NCBI GenBank assembly: GCA_033002965.1
Contig: JAURVB010011080.1
Coordinates: 1 to 64,000, forward strand
Length of the DNA stretch: 64,000 bases
From: Piper betle
Taxonomy: Eukaryota; Streptophyta; Magnoliopsida; Piperales; Piperaceae
Direction: 5' to 3'
Shown here: piece after piece, positions 1 to 12,840 of the stretch
Position numbering within the stretch: the stretch's first letter is position 1
How the letters are laid out: each line of letters starts with the position of its first letter
The notes under the pieces: model-generated
What the model was told of the DNA's origin: nothing
The model's input: only the letters and a program-made list of their open reading frames with translations
Database searches by the model: none
Program-made: the position numbers and the translations under genes

Positions 1-88
1 TTAGTTACAGTCTCATAGAGATGCGTATGGGCCTGTAACATGCCGGTTTGGTTCACGAGTGTGAACCGGATTTGGGGTGTTAAAATTT
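1..88. repeat. Possible LTR 3'-end fragment with short hairpin
   Basis: The stretch ends in a motif (GAACCGGATTTGGGGTGTTA, about 63-82) that closely resembles the motif at 6002-6026, where it ends in GGTGTTACA as many plant LTRs do. A small inverted repeat, GGTTCAC (50-56) with GTGAACC (61-67), lies just before it. No primer-binding site follows. This is probably retrotransposon debris; family unknown. Confidence 0.3.
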
Positions 89-1551
89 GTCTTGTGAATA
101 TGACCAAACTTCACAGTCTTGTAATTATATTAATCAAATAACATTATTGTTTTTTTCAAAGGAAAAAAAGGGCAAAAAACAATCATTGTGTTGCTTGAAG
201 TACATGAAGCTGTGTTTTTTGGGGTGGTGCTTGAATTACAAGTTCAAGATAGTCTCACTGGATTACAACAGCGAAATCTCGTCCACATGACAAGCCAAGA
301 TTAAGTTTGATAAAGAGTGTATGTTGAGAGTACATGTTAGAAATTAAGAATTAAAGGTCTCAAAATTGCATAAATATTGGGATTTTTCTTCGACGTTAGA
401 GAAAGAATGAGCAAGTTAAATGAGGGGTATATTTTTTGGCTAGTGTTATCCCCGACCTTAAGTGCATGACAAGAAAGAAGTGAATGTTTATATTGTGGCA
501 TCGTGAATTTTAAATTGTTTAATTAAGAACTCTGCTAATAATTAATATATTAAACTGTTAGGAAGGAATTTAATAGTTATTTCTCCGGACATTTTGTTTC
601 CAAAACAATTCCTCTAGACATTATATTTGATCAGCAGTCACACTGTTTAGCTCGAAATACCATATAATATTTCAACAGTAATACTGCTCTCTAGCTGTTT
701 ACCACAGTGTTCATTCAGAAAGGACAGCCTCTGTCATAGTACAGTGCTCATGCAAAATCATGATAAAATTCTTAAACAGATCCCAGCTACAGCTATCATG
801 ATCGATTGCATAATTTTCTGCATCTATATATAGCAGGACACAATACGTAAATACCTTATAGAGAAGTAGTACTGTTCGAGTACTAATAAGCGTTCTTTGC
901 CCATCACTATTGAGGTCAGAACAAGTGAACAAACTTGATGATATAGAAAATGCGTGGAGAAAGATGTTCGCGCAGAAAATAAAAAAGAAGACCCAATTAG
1001 CTCTTCCAGTCGTCGAATAGCTCATAAATAAGCTCCTTGCATTCACAAAACAAAGACCCAACTGGAGCTTAAGAATGGCAGGGCAATTCTCCTTTGGCAG
1101 ATTATAATTTACCATGCATTGTAAGCAGCTTATAGCTATCATAAATTCATGGCTAAATTAGATTTCTGCCAAAGGAGAACTGCACTGTCATTCCATCTAC
1201 TCTACATGTACGTACCACAGTACTCCCTCTCTTTGAGGGCTTATGATCTTCTGGACATTCACTGTTGCCTCCTCTTATACAGTGGCGATCCATGGGCATG
1301 ATCTTGAAATGCCTCAGAAAAGCTGTTCCCATGGAAAAGCAATGTGGTATATGCCATGGTACAATTCCTGTAGAGCTTGGTCCCCAATATCTCACATGCA
1401 CCCTTCCCTTTCAACTTGCGAACCTGCCGAGGCTGTTCTCTCATTTTCCTTTCACCTTTTCATAACATCCTGAATTCGTTAATCGCACTAAGGGATGGGT
1501 ATAAGATGGTTGCGATTGAGGGTAATTTAGTAATAACACCCTACCACCCTC
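89..1551. other. AT-rich intergenic DNA without a supported gene
   Basis: Short open frames occur on both strands but none shows a recognisable domain, consistent codon use or splice structure. No RNA gene or transposon terminus was recognised. Confidence 0.6.
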
Positions 1552-1790
1552 TTCATCCTCACCCGCGCCGACTTCGACCTCGCCATCATCCGGTACCACA
1601 TTGTCCCCCGTGGCCTCACCTTCGCCCAACTCCACTGCCTCCGCCCCGGTGACCGCCACCCCACCCTCATCTACAACGCAACATCTACGCCACTAGTGTC
1701 CACCCCTCCAACTTCACCCTCGACAACACCCCTTCGTCTGCCTCCTCCCCGTACCCGTCGAGAAACATTTTCTTTGTTTTACGTTTGGCT
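1552..1790 (+). pseudogene. FAS1 (fasciclin-like) domain fragment, frameshifted
   Basis: Reading from 1552 gives a segment with ADFDLAIIRYHIVPRGLTF, followed by a Leu/Arg-rich stretch and a PTL motif. This matches the H1/YH region of plant FAS1 domains as found in fasciclin-like arabinogalactan proteins, which act at the cell surface. After a frame change near 1680 the text reads SVHPSNFTLDN, like the next FAS1 strand (SNFTLDN). There is no start, signal peptide or complete domain (usually about 130 residues), and the block is a GC-rich island in AT-rich DNA. I read it as a short captured or decayed fragment. The family assignment rests on motif memory only. Confidence 0.5.
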
Positions 1791-2269
1791 AGACTCAGAA
1801 ACAGTGTGGTGGGCATGGGGTTGAAGGTGAAAATCAACATCGGCAAAGCCATGCCGAAACCATTCGCCATGAAATCGCTTCCCAAGTCATTCATGTAAAA
1901 CCTTGAAAATAGCTCAGATATTTTATCTTACAATGAATCTTAAATATTACTAAATTAATGTAATTTAACAATATTTATGGATTCTTTTCACTAATTTTTA
2001 TTTATTGTCTTTTCGTATCTCAAGTATTTATGTATTTATGACTTATTTATTATCACCTTTTATTTTTGTTTTCACGCACTAAACTATGTCTATATAAATA
2101 TATCTTTTCAACTTAGAAGAAAAGGGAGAACTTGGGTGAAACAACTACCATAGTTGAGTTTTTCAACCTGGTCATTGGTTCCTAAGTTTGTCAAAATTTT
2201 CCATTGAAGTTGGTTATATATCAACCATGCTTTAAAGTGCATATTTTTTAATATAAAGTTGTTACAGTA
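1791..2269. other. AT-rich intergenic DNA
   Basis: No coding signal or recognisable repeat boundary was seen in this stretch. Confidence 0.6.
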
Positions 2270-2820
2270 TTTCTAGTTTGATTGAGTGGTCATGGGTTTT
2301 CATATTAGTCTATGCACCAACACTTATATGTATGTGTTATGCATATTTCTATGTATTATTAGATTTCGAGTTTGATTTAGTAGTCATGGATTGTCATATT
2401 GGCCCATGCGCCAACATTTATAGGTATACTTATATGTACTTTTCTGTATGATCTTACTAGAACGAGCATGCTATCGTCGACTAGATTTTGGTGTATATAT
2501 ATATATATATATATATATTTATGATATATGCATGTTTCTGTCGATTAGATTTTGAACATGTATATGTTTAAGTATGATACATGCATGTTACCATCAACTA
2601 GATTTTGATACATGTATATATTTATGTCACATTGTATGTTCCGTTCACTTGTCTAGGTTGCATGTGGTGCCATTGTGTGTTTTGGCACAATATATATGAT
2701 ACAAACATATTACCGTCGACTAGATTCCAGTACATATCTATGTTTATGACACGTTGTATGCTCTATTCACTTGTCTGGGCTACACATGGTGTCATTATGT
2801 GTTTTGAAACAACATGATTA
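2270..2820. repeat. Imperfect tandem repeats plus (TA)n tract
   Basis: Two related modules are visible. Around 2277 and 2372 the phrase GATT(G/T)AGT(G/A)GTCATGG recurs with a spacing of about 95 bp. From 2590 and 2712 a longer unit recurs with a spacing of about 122 bp, each copy containing TTCACTTGTCT and a TGTGTTTTG end. A (TA)n run lies at 2494-2518. The reading frames that span the units are by-products of the repetition, not genes. Confidence 0.6.
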
Positions 2821-5656
2821 TATATGTATGTATGATTTTCATTGGCCGTTGAGTGGTTCCTATAAAACTCGTGACTTGAGTCAAAGTTTTATACTCACGA
2901 ACCGATTAGTTTAGTCGTTGGTCCAAGTCGAGTCAGTTTCAGAACATGTGCGCCGAGTCGAGGCCGACTATGTTTTATGAGCCATGAAGGTCAAGTATAC
3001 CCGAGTGTATGATGATAACGTCACTAAAACAACAAAAAAATGAGTTATCAGAATATGTGATAGTATGGCAGATTTTTAGTTTTTAATGCATTAAACCGTA
3101 GACAATTAGAATTAGGTGGTTTATCGTGTTAAGATGTGTTAGATAGGATTTTGGGTGGGTTAGTAAGTTAGAACATGTTAGTCTAATTATTTGAGCATAT
3201 TTTAATTTATAGAATTTTATCGTATTTATTTTATATTTTTAAAGAATTTAATTATGAATATTGACTAGATGCAGGAGCGAGTCAAGTCTTAATTATAAGA
3301 CTGCCCTGCAACCTCTTCCCTTCTTCTTATTTCTCCTCCTTGGTTCCTCCTCCAAGTCGCCCACCACCTCTCTTTTTCTTCCTCCCCCTGCTCTACCGAT
3401 GACTGCCCTCGACACCACCGACCACCGTCACCCCGGCAACCCCCTCGTTGTCGACTCCGCCTCACCTCCGCCCCTTCTTTCCTTCTCTCCTCCTTTTCTC
3501 TCTGTTTTCCACCCTCGGTCGCCACCACCACCGCCTGCATGTGTCACCGCCATCCATCAACATCAGCAAGGACCTATGGCATCCCTCCTTAGCCCTTCCC
3601 TTACCCTTTCTAACCATTCCCCGGCCTGTGTGACAACATGCACAGTGACCCTTGCTAAAAATAGGGTCGTCGCTTGCATGCATGTTTGCCGGCGACTACC
3701 GCCACCGCCGACCAATCGAACACCACCTCCGACCACACAGACCTCCCCCTTAGCCAACCTCGACCATCCCTAGTCTTCTCCCCATTCCCTAGCCGACCCC
3801 ATAGTTTATACGCCCTCACCTTAGCCGACCACCACTCATAGCTGCCGCCATCTACGACTTGTCGTCACCGCCTACCAGTGGTGCTCTGACCACGATGAAC
3901 TACCTTCCCCTTCTTAGTGTACCCTTGGGACGATAGCCACAGCCACCGTCTCCATCCTCACGGCACCAGCAACTGCAGCCGTTGCCTCAGTCCCCAAGTG
4001 ATCTTCAACCTAGGTATAAAAATTTAATCTTTATTTTATTTTATATATGATTGACCATCATCAGCATGTACATCATTCGATTGCGTACTAATTTTAGGGT
4101 TTCGAAATCATGTTGTTGTAATTATGAAAAAAAATTGATTAGTTAATTTAAAATGTGTGCATGCCTATATTAATGTTAATTAAGGTGGATAATTAGACTT
4201 GTGCATTACATATTTAGTTCTAATGATTAAATTGTTATGATTGAGTATTAGTTTAATTATTAAGAAGGTTTATGATCTTAAATTAATTAATTAATATGCT
4301 TAAATCACATAGTAACAAATTGAGATGTTGATGACATGCTCACCTAGGAATATAGAATTATATGACATGATTGTTGGGATTTGTTGGATTAATCAGAATA
4401 TGCATGTTTGACCTAGTGTTGTTGATTATTCCATTATGTCATTCACGCATTATATGGGAGTACACGAACATTAGAATTTAGTCTTGTTTGTATAGGTTCG
4501 GTGTAGAAGCTTACCCCATAGGTGCAATACCCCGTTGAGAGCTTTTACCAGGTCCGTTTATAACTGATACTCTTCATTGTCGATCTATTCTATTGTTGCT
4601 TTGGATTGTATGTTGCAAGACATATTAAGTGGTGATTTATCAGACCTCACTTAACATGGATCATTTTAGCGAACCGTTTTCCAAAAATTAATAACCCTCA
4701 AGGATGAGATCCCTCAAGTCTGATTTTAAAAATAAAATCCATCACAGGTTACCTTCAGGCCTAAATTATTAAATCCTTTCCCAGGCTTATATAAGTTTTT
4801 TTTTGAGTTTTTAGTGAGACGAGAGATGGTGAAACTGACCGGCACATACCATGAGGGGGTAAACATGCTAGTCATAGTGGGCTTTGGATTAGTGATAGGA
4901 CTATTTCATTCCCGAGGGATCCTGACAACCCATGTTTTGAGTTCCTCATGCCCGGAGAAACGTGGGGTTTACTGGTATTGCTTGTATAGTGCACGCCCGA
5001 ACATGTGGTTCAAAAGGTACTAAAGGTTATTGCTTAAGAGTACTTGGCCTTCATGCTCGAGGCTAGGAGAAATATAGAGAATTGAAGGGGGTTTAGGATA
5101 TACTGGTAGTCCAGAAGGATTAGAAAAGAAATGAGAAAATGCCGAGAGAGGCATCATACCAGTCAATTTGGGATGCCATCCAAACTATAACTCAATGGAT
5201 CCTCAATAGTTACCCTTATGAGAATTCTGTTGAAGTATATGCATGTTTTGCTTTTAATGAGAGTTTGCTCTCATAGACAGCTTGATATTAGTTATTTTCT
5301 GGACCAGTGACAACTATTATTGACGATTTTCTATTATATATGTAGGTAAGCATCAGTTATAACTGGATATGTCAGACTTGACAACTGAGTAGTGACATCC
5401 TTGCACACACACATGCCTGGTGATAGGACGTTTAATTGTGATTTTGGTGAATGTGTAAAATTTGTTATGAAATATTTTGTTAATGTTTTAATGCATGGTG
5501 AGTTTATTTTGTGAATGAAGTTGGTAATTTTGAAGTTAGTAAATGTCCAACTATGGTAACATGACTAATAGATGACTCAAGACTCAACTAGGGATCATAA
5601 CCGGGAAAAATGGTGTGATGATAAAAGGATGTGATATTGTGTTATGCTTTATTATC

Positions 5657-5699
<43 letters not shown>

Positions 5700-6027
5700 G
5701 ATATGATGATGTACAAAGTGTTTTCCTTATTGCACTTTTAGGGAAAACCCTATTCATCTATTTACATGATTTTCATAATATTTAAATCAATTATTGTGTG
5801 ATTTTAATTTTTAGTGTGATTCTTTTCTTCATCATCATATCATTCACGTAGCATCATGTTAGGCTGTGCATTTCATACATTCGTTGTGGCATGGTTTTCA
5901 TCTTATGACGCTTATAATAGATCTTTTCCGCTTAAGTTTGGGTTGACCAAAATTGAATTGAGATTTAGTTTAGTCCCCAGTAACATTTCTAGTTCGGTTA
6001 ACAGTAAACCGGATTTGAGGTGTTACA
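2821..6027. repeat. Probable LTR-retrotransposon-derived DNA (unassigned)
   Basis: No reverse transcriptase, integrase or gag motif was found. The stretch contains a C-rich, Pro-coding block (about 3290-4010) inside AT-rich DNA, a (TA)n run at 5661-5696, and an end of the type GGATTTGAGGTGTTACA at 6011-6027, typical of plant LTR termini. The Pro-rich reading frame at 3261-3773 looks like low-complexity leader DNA rather than a protein gene: overlapping open frames exist on both strands. A matching LTR start and target-site duplication were not found, so limits and family are open. Confidence 0.3.
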
Positions 6028-6970
6028 ATTCCGGCCTATGCTTTCAAAATATACTTCCATGTAGTTTCTGTGATAATAGGTAAATTATTAATTTTATAAA
6101 TTTTTAACATCACACTTCAGTCTACCATTAGACCGAAAATTTAGGATGTTACACTTCACTTCTCCAATACCTATGCCAAGGTTCTTTTTCTTTTTTCTTT
6201 TGTTTTTTTTCTAGTTCTCATTTTTGGTTCCTATAATCGAATTTAGATTGGTATTAAGTGAAGTAAAAGTTCAATTCTTTTCTGTAAATTGATCCAAAAA
6301 TTGGTTTCCATTTGTTTTGCTTCTGAATTTTGGGATGGTCCTACGAAGGAATGTCTAAGGGAGTGGTTGATTGATCTGGAAATGATGGGGGAAGATGGTG
6401 GAATGGTTTTTATTGGAATGATTATGTTTGGGCTGCTTCATATGGGACAAAGTTTTTATTTTTTATAATATTTGATTGGTTCTAGTCTTCATACGTAATA
6501 ACCAACTCATGGTTCATTTTTTAGTGTACTTGAGTGGTTCCGGTCTTCATACTTAACCAATTCATGCTTCGTGCTTCAATGTTGATAGTGTGGTGTTTTG
6601 ATATGGTAATTACTTGGGGAAGTTTTTTATATAGTTTTAATTGCATTTATTGCTTGCATAATTATTTTTAGACTGCTTCATATGTGAAACAAAGGAACCA
6701 ATACATGCTTAACCACTTCATATACTTAACCAATTCATGCTTCAAAGCTTCGAGCTTCATACTACTTCAAGATTGCCCGTTGATGGTGAACGTGATAATG
6801 CCCAGGCCGATGACTCTCGCTATTGCGTACCTGTAGGCGGCGTAGCCAACATTGAGTTCTGGCTCAACTACAAAATGGTCCGCGAGTCTGGGGCTAAAGT
6901 TGCCGGTGAGAAATAGAGGAATTGTGGCTAGCGGCGACGATCGAGGCGATGCCAATGATGGACTCTACGA
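6028..6970. other. AT-rich intergenic DNA
   Basis: No gene recognised. Short phrases such as TTCATACTTAACCAATTCATGCTTC recur loosely between 6490 and 6760, so part of it is repetitive. Confidence 0.5.
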
Positions 6971-7400
6971 CAGCCTCCTCACCGAACTCCCATATTGACG
7001 CCTCCTGCCGGCCGTGTTGTGCGGCGTCCCAGGAGAAACAGAGGAAGCGAAATAGCACAGCTCCTCTACTTCTTCGTCATCATAGCTTCCGCCGGTGCTA
7101 GACTCTGCAACTGCCTCCTCACCGGACTCCCATGCCGCTGCCACCTGCCTTCATCCTACCGGTCTGCACTGCATTCCCGGAGAAACATAGGAAGCAAAAT
7201 AGCTCCTCTACTTCTTCTTCTTGGCAACTTTAGCCTACGCAGTACTCCACGACCGCTTCCTCACCGAACTCCCATATTGACACCTCCCACCTTCATCCCA
7301 CCTGCGCGTGTTGCGTGATTGATGGAGACAATAATTGCATGATGGGTGAGAAGAAGCACCCGGCCGTGCTGCTCGGCATCCCAGGAGAAACAGAGCCATC
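6971..7400. repeat. Degenerate GC-rich tandem repeat, period about 140 bp
   Basis: The phrase CCTCACCG(A/G)ACTCCCAT recurs near 6977, 7116 and 7259, and GGAGAAACA(G/T)AGG-like text recurs at 7032 and 7179. A longer match (CCGGCCGTG...CCCAGGAGAAACAGAG) links 7006 to 7360. The open frames here follow the repeat and carry no known domain. Confidence 0.5.
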
Positions 7401-7559
7401 TATTTGGGCGGGCTTTATATTCCAGCCGTTGGATAGAATCCAACGGCCAAAAAACTAACGACATAAACCCTTTTCCCATATATATAATAGACAAAAAGCT
7501 TGGATCGACACTGTCAACAGTCGTAACTGACTCAAACCTTAACGAAGACTTTATAGACG

Positions 7560-8515
7560 AAAATCATAGCAAGAAACTAAATGAGCTTTATACCCTTAAA
7601 CTCAATCAGGTAAAGATCTAAGACAAATCAAATTAGGTCTACAAAGGTAATTTGGTAGTTTGAAATCCCTAAGATGCATGAAAAAAATACACTAAAAAAT
7701 CCCAAACATATATATATACTACAACAACCTAGATTTAGTCCTAAAACCCAGAATTAACACAAGTAAGAACCTATATATATCGAATATATGTTGATAGCTC
7801 ATACTTTTTGTAACATAACTTGTAGGCTTACAAAACCTCCATAATATGCTCTTCTCTATTAGACAATGTGCAGTAATTTATAATTTTGTGATAATGGCAT
7901 ATATGGTAATAAATAGCAAATTGATGGGCTATTATGTACTAATCTCTTCAAACCCATAACCCTTCCCCCATTTCTTCCCAACATTCTCCTCTCCCCCTTC
8001 ATTAATCACCGATGAGCACACCACCACTACAACCACCGGCGGTGGCGAAGCAGGGAAATTGGGTAAAGAATTGTGAAAAACAGGTGAAAACGGCGAAAAA
8101 TCGTAGCAAGAAACTAAATGAGCTTTAAGCTCCTAAACTTGATCGGGCAAAGATTGGAGACAAATAAAATTGGGCCTACAGGGGTATTGTGATAGTCTAA
8201 AATCCTTAAAATATATACAAAATAAATACACGGAAACAACCCAAATATATACTAAATACTACAATAACCTAGATTTAATTATAAAACCCTCACTTAACAC
8301 AAGAACCCTTATACCTCAGAATATATTCTGAACTGATCATTTATCAAGACATTACAAGCCCCCTTCATATACTTTGTAATTTTGTGACTAAGGGTATATG
8401 TAGTAATAAATAGCAAATTGATGGGCTGTTATGTACTAATCTCTTCAAACCCATCACCCTTCCACCTTCATCAATCACCGACCACCACTGCGACCACCAG
8501 CGGCGGCGGAGGAAA
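7560..8515. repeat. Diverged direct duplication upstream of the lysine-rich gene
   Basis: The block around 7570-8050 is repeated with many substitutions at about 8105-8515. Shared phrases include AGCAAGAAACTAAATGAGCTT (7568 and 8105) and AATAGCAAATTGATGGGCT (about 7911 and 8408). Spacing is about 537 bp at the left and 497 bp at the right, so indels separate the copies. The second copy ends just before the presumed 5' untranslated region of the gene starting at 9377. Confidence 0.65.
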
Positions 8516-9376
8516 ACGGGAGAAAGGTGCGATTCTGACTCCACGCCCAAGATTTATTTCATATTAGCCTTGCAACCATACCAAGATACAAACTTTATCT
8601 CTGTCTGCCCCTTCTTCTCGCCTGCCTCTCGAAATCGGGATCGATTGCGGCGAAATATCGCCTAGATTCCGCGAGCGGGCGAGCCGTGAATGGATTGGTG
8701 ATCTTAATTAGGAGTATGCTGCCAAGTTTATCATTATTTTTTTATTAATCTGGGTAAGCTTATGTCTTTTTGGTACGGCTGATTTTTTCGCCCCATGACC
8801 CAAAAATTATAGCATGTTGTATTCTTTGTTGTCTATGGATTTGCTTGCTACCTATGTGATATCTGGAGGTGGATATTATGTAAAATCTTTTAAGGACATT
8901 GTGAAAATAGTGGATGATGTAGGCAGATGCTAATTGTGGGAAGGGTGTTGATCTTTGTTGGACAGTGCATGTTGCTGTAACATCAATATTTTCTGTTCAT
9001 ACTCGTTTGGTATTCCCATACGAGTTGCTCTTGAACTCAAATCAGTTTTATAAAAGCCACATTGAAATTACTTCGAAATTCTTGTATCCGGTAATGGAGA
9101 TAATTGAGGGATAGTATAAAGAATTTTGACGCTGAGAAACATCTTCTTCTTTGTACACCATGTATAGTTTTTGTTTGAAATTTAAGCCAAGAAAATTGAT
9201 TTGCGGCTTTTTCTCTATTGATACAACATCTTCTATTACGGAATAGAAATAAGAATGATTTGGACCACAATTTTTTGGGCTTATAAACGCATGCATGCTC
9301 TCTTGCTCATGCTTTATTATTATTATTGATCATTATTATTTAATTTAGACTTGAACCGTGCAGTGGAGGCTTAATA
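8516..9376 (+). promoter_or_regulatory. Presumed 5' leader and leader intron of the lysine-rich gene
   Basis: A moderately GC-rich segment (about 8580-8690, C/T-rich and ending near GGCGAGCCGTGAATGG) is followed by T-rich, intron-like DNA up to about 9350, close to the start codon at 9377. This pattern suits a non-coding first exon and an intron. The exact transcription start and splice sites cannot be fixed by eye. Confidence 0.35.
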
Positions 9377-10544
9377 ATGGATCTAGCGACGGAGAATCGC
9401 ATTGCATTGTTACTAATGCAGGAGGCGACAAAGCTACGGATTGAAGCCGAAGAGGAAGGTGTTCATGCATACCTCCGTCGGCCAAAAGTACGAGGTCGAC
9501 CAAATTCACGTTTTCTTACTGCAACTGTTCTAGGAGTTCAACAAGGTTAGTGCATCAGAGAAACCAGTGGCGTGATATATTTTCTCCTTTTGTGCCCTTA
9601 ACTTGTCGTGATATTTTTGCTAAGATAATTTTTTTCTTTTTGATTAGCAAATAAAGCTACTGAAGTCAACAAAATGTGGGGAGTGCGGAAAAATGAAATA
9701 GAGCTAGACAAGAAGAGGGTAGATAGAATGAGGTGTGACAGAGGAAGGGGATGCTTCCTCAAAACATCATGTTAGTTCAAGGTATGACAAAGACGATAAA
9801 AATGGTGTGTTGCATAGGAAGCGAAGAGAACGTGGAAAAGTAGATTGCTACTCAGATGATGACGATAGTCCAAGAGTTGAACAGACAGAGTTTTTAAGTT
9901 CAAGGTATGAAAGGTTCGTTCTTGTTGTAGCTGTCAATATATTGCTATTAAAATTATTCTAAAATGATGGAATTGTTGTCTTGTCTAGCTTGCCAAGTAA
10001 ATCTGGGAAACATTCTTGCTCCGATGATGGTGGTGAACTAGGAGATGAAGAGATGGAAGCATTTTTGCACTCAAGGTATCTTAACAGTCTATGTATTTTA
10101 CAAATTAAATTAACTAACATTAAAATGTTGGTTGGTTATGTTATTTTTTTTATATAATCATTAAATTGCAGAGTGAAACGAGGGCGGGGTGACATAGGCT
10201 CTAGAATGGATGAGGCTGGCCCATATCTTCCTTCATCATCCTCCGATCCAAGCAACAAAATGCTAGATGAATCTTATCTCAGGGAAAGGGAAGAATGGGA
10301 ACAGCGAGCTCTTGGGCTGGATAAGTCCTCCACTTTATTCGGCATGGGAAGTGGTCCTTTACATGCTGACCGTGGAAGAAAAGTTAAAGAAACTGATGCT
10401 AAAAGAACTTCAAAGGATTGGCAATCAAAGGATCGACATCGAAAGGACAAATTAAGAGACAAAAAAAGAAAAGAAAAGAAAGGAAAGAAGGAGAGGAAGT
10501 CCAGGCACTCCCATAAACGCAAACACAAAGGCGAGTCTTATTAA
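9377..10544 (+). CDS. Lysine/arginine-rich nuclear-type protein, four exons, one frameshift
   Basis: Exons read 9377-9545, 9648-9904, 9989-10075 and 10172-10544, all with GT/AG borders and compatible phases; the model would encode about 294 residues. The N-terminus carries a conserved plant motif (GVHAYLRRPKVRGRPNSRFL, then TATVLGVQQ), the middle is acidic/serine-rich, and the last 50 residues are a Lys/Arg tail (KKRKEKKGKKERKSRHSHKR), suggesting a nuclear, perhaps RNA-associated, protein. I recall a conserved Arabidopsis homologue of unknown function but cannot name it safely. Within exon 2 the frame from exon 1 runs into TAG near 9770, while the frame that continues to exon 3 is one base off. 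The shift must lie between the TGA at 9729 and 9770. It could be a real one-base insertion or an assembly error; all other exons are clean. Confidence 0.72.
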
Positions 10545-12534
10545 CCTTAAGTTATAAACAATCTCATGTAATTGTGTGTTTTTGAACTACAAAAATGGTG
10601 ATTCTAATGCTTGCCCCTTTTCTGGGTATTTTTATGTAATCTTCAAAAGCGTAAATTGTTTTCTGGAGGTTTTGCAAAATTGTAATTAAAAATAGAAGTG
10701 ACCTTTTTGACGATAGATTTGTGCATCCATTATAAAGCAATTTAGTATTATCACGCATTTGTAACATAAACACGACGGGGAAGGCTTTCAGAGGATATGG
10801 ATGAATCTTGCAAATTTTATTTTCATAACTCGAAAATTATTAAGATTTTTTTTGAACCAAAGTTATTCAGAATTTGATTGCCATCAGCAATCTTAGCAAT
10901 TTGTAATAAGGTGTTGGAGTCGGCTACAGCTTTAGCCCATTTACCTGGTGGGGGCATGTTATTTCTGCAACAACGAAGGGTGGAACAGTTTGGAAATTCA
11001 GCACTGTAAATGTATGTTAGTTGATCAGGTATTGCCATAGCATCTTGTTAAATATCTTCGCACCATATTTTTCATGAATGGGTTAGAAAAATTTCATCTT
11101 AATGGTCTATATACGACGTGACGCCGCAATAAAATACGAGGGTTCTACATCTCTGTGACTCATCAACCAAAAGCCAACGGCATAAATTGTATCATTCAGT
11201 TAGCAACTTTGTATATAAAATTATGTCTGCTTAATATTCATAGCTTTGTCAAATAGTTGTTGAAGATAATGCTCCGTGACATGCATATCCCCAGCAACAA
11301 AAACTAATGGCAAAAAAACATTTCCTATACTCGTCTACTCCATTTCTTTCAAAACTGTATGTCTTCCCACAAACCCAACAATCTAGCAAAGTTTTACCAA
11401 TTCATGGGAAACGAGCGATGATAATTGAAAAAATATGATGATAATGTATAAGGGAAGTCATTTGTGATAGAATCTAGTGTTACCAACGCATCTTTGTTGA
11501 CTACATATGGATTTGGAGTTGGCACCAAACTTGCTTTTCGTTGTCCGTTCCCACATCTAATATTATAACTGTATAGCAACCATTTCACCCTCGTTACCTT
11601 TTTTCACTTTACCAACTCTCCGCTATAAAAAACAATTAAACTAATCGCGTTTTTGTTTTTTATAACAGCCTTGAATAACGCGGCCCGCAATTTTTGGTCA
11701 AACAAATTTAAAAAGAAAAATCAATGAGCAATAATGAAACTTTAAAATACGATTATTTTCATCAAAGTTTTCAATCCGAGTATACTATTAGAAATTTATG
11801 GTAGTTGTCACCACTAGAGTTATTAGTTTTCACTTAATTCATTGCTTTATTATCCATTAAGGCTTAAGATAAGTCCAATTTCGAAGCCCCACAAGCACAA
11901 TATTGAAGCCCAATTGCATTGAAATTAGATACATAATTTGTCAGGCATCCTTCTAGGAAGTAGGACTCCAAATTCCTGGATTGCGTCAAAGTTTACTTAT
12001 GAGAACTCCTTCCATGAAGTATGGCAATAGTAATCAACTCAGCATAGTTAAGATGGGCCCATAAACTGTTATCTTTCTGAATTTATTTTGCTGATCTATC
12101 ATTATTTAGCTAATTGAAAATTTTGTTTACTTTAAAGACACCCCCTATTCTGGTATTAATTAATGTACCTGTGTACATTTAGATTGGGTTAACAATCAAC
12201 ATTTTAGACTCAAACTATGAACTATTTTTGCACCTTAGTGGTCTTATATCTAGGGGTAATCTAATGACTTGACAGTGTTTAAAGCGTTTGTAATCGAATT
12301 TGACCGACTAAATATAATTGAATAAAAATAAAATAAACATAGATTTTTTTGGCCGACTAAATAATTGACGAGAGTAACTGTTAAAAATCATAAATTAATA
12401 ATATTATTGATAAGTATAGACTTCACTACCAAATTATCATTAAAAATTATTAAATCTAAATCACATTGTACCTTAAAATTTAAACTTATTATGTTAGTGT
12501 AGCATTTATCTATTAAAATAATTTTTTTAAAATT
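10545..12534. other. 3' flank and AT-rich intergenic DNA
   Basis: The first few hundred bases are the likely 3' untranslated region of the lysine-rich gene. Beyond that no domain-bearing frame, RNA gene or element terminus was recognised. Confidence 0.5.
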
Positions 12535-12840
12535 TTTTTATTTTTTATGCTAATTGACATTAGAGAAACTTTAAAAAATCAAATAGATAATGATAATGTG
12601 AATAAGGTATAAGTCTTTTGAGAGAAAAATTAGTATTTATAATAGATAAATAATTAAATAATATAATAAATATAAGATAAAATTTTTTTATTATCTTGAC
12701 TAAATTATGATAATACATAATTGTGATCATTTCGGCCAAAGAATTTTGACTATAAATTATATTAACTTTTGTCTCATATTAATTTGACGAAAACGAACAA
12801 TGCCTTATCTGATACTCACTCCTATATATATCTATTTTTC
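12535..12840. repeat. Dispersed AT-rich repeat, copy 1 (second copy at about 56,410-56,755)
   Basis: Phrases such as TTTTATGCTAATTGAC, GAGAAACT, AGATAATGAT and ACAATGCCTT occur in the same order here and at 56,410-56,755, with spacers of similar length. The second copy lies beside a hAT transposase remnant, so both may be non-coding parts of one hAT family. Similarity was judged by eye. Confidence 0.45.

Noticed and set aside
3261..3773. 170-residue Pro-rich open frame
   Set aside because: Low-complexity C-rich DNA with overlapping open frames on both strands and no domain; probably transposon leader DNA.
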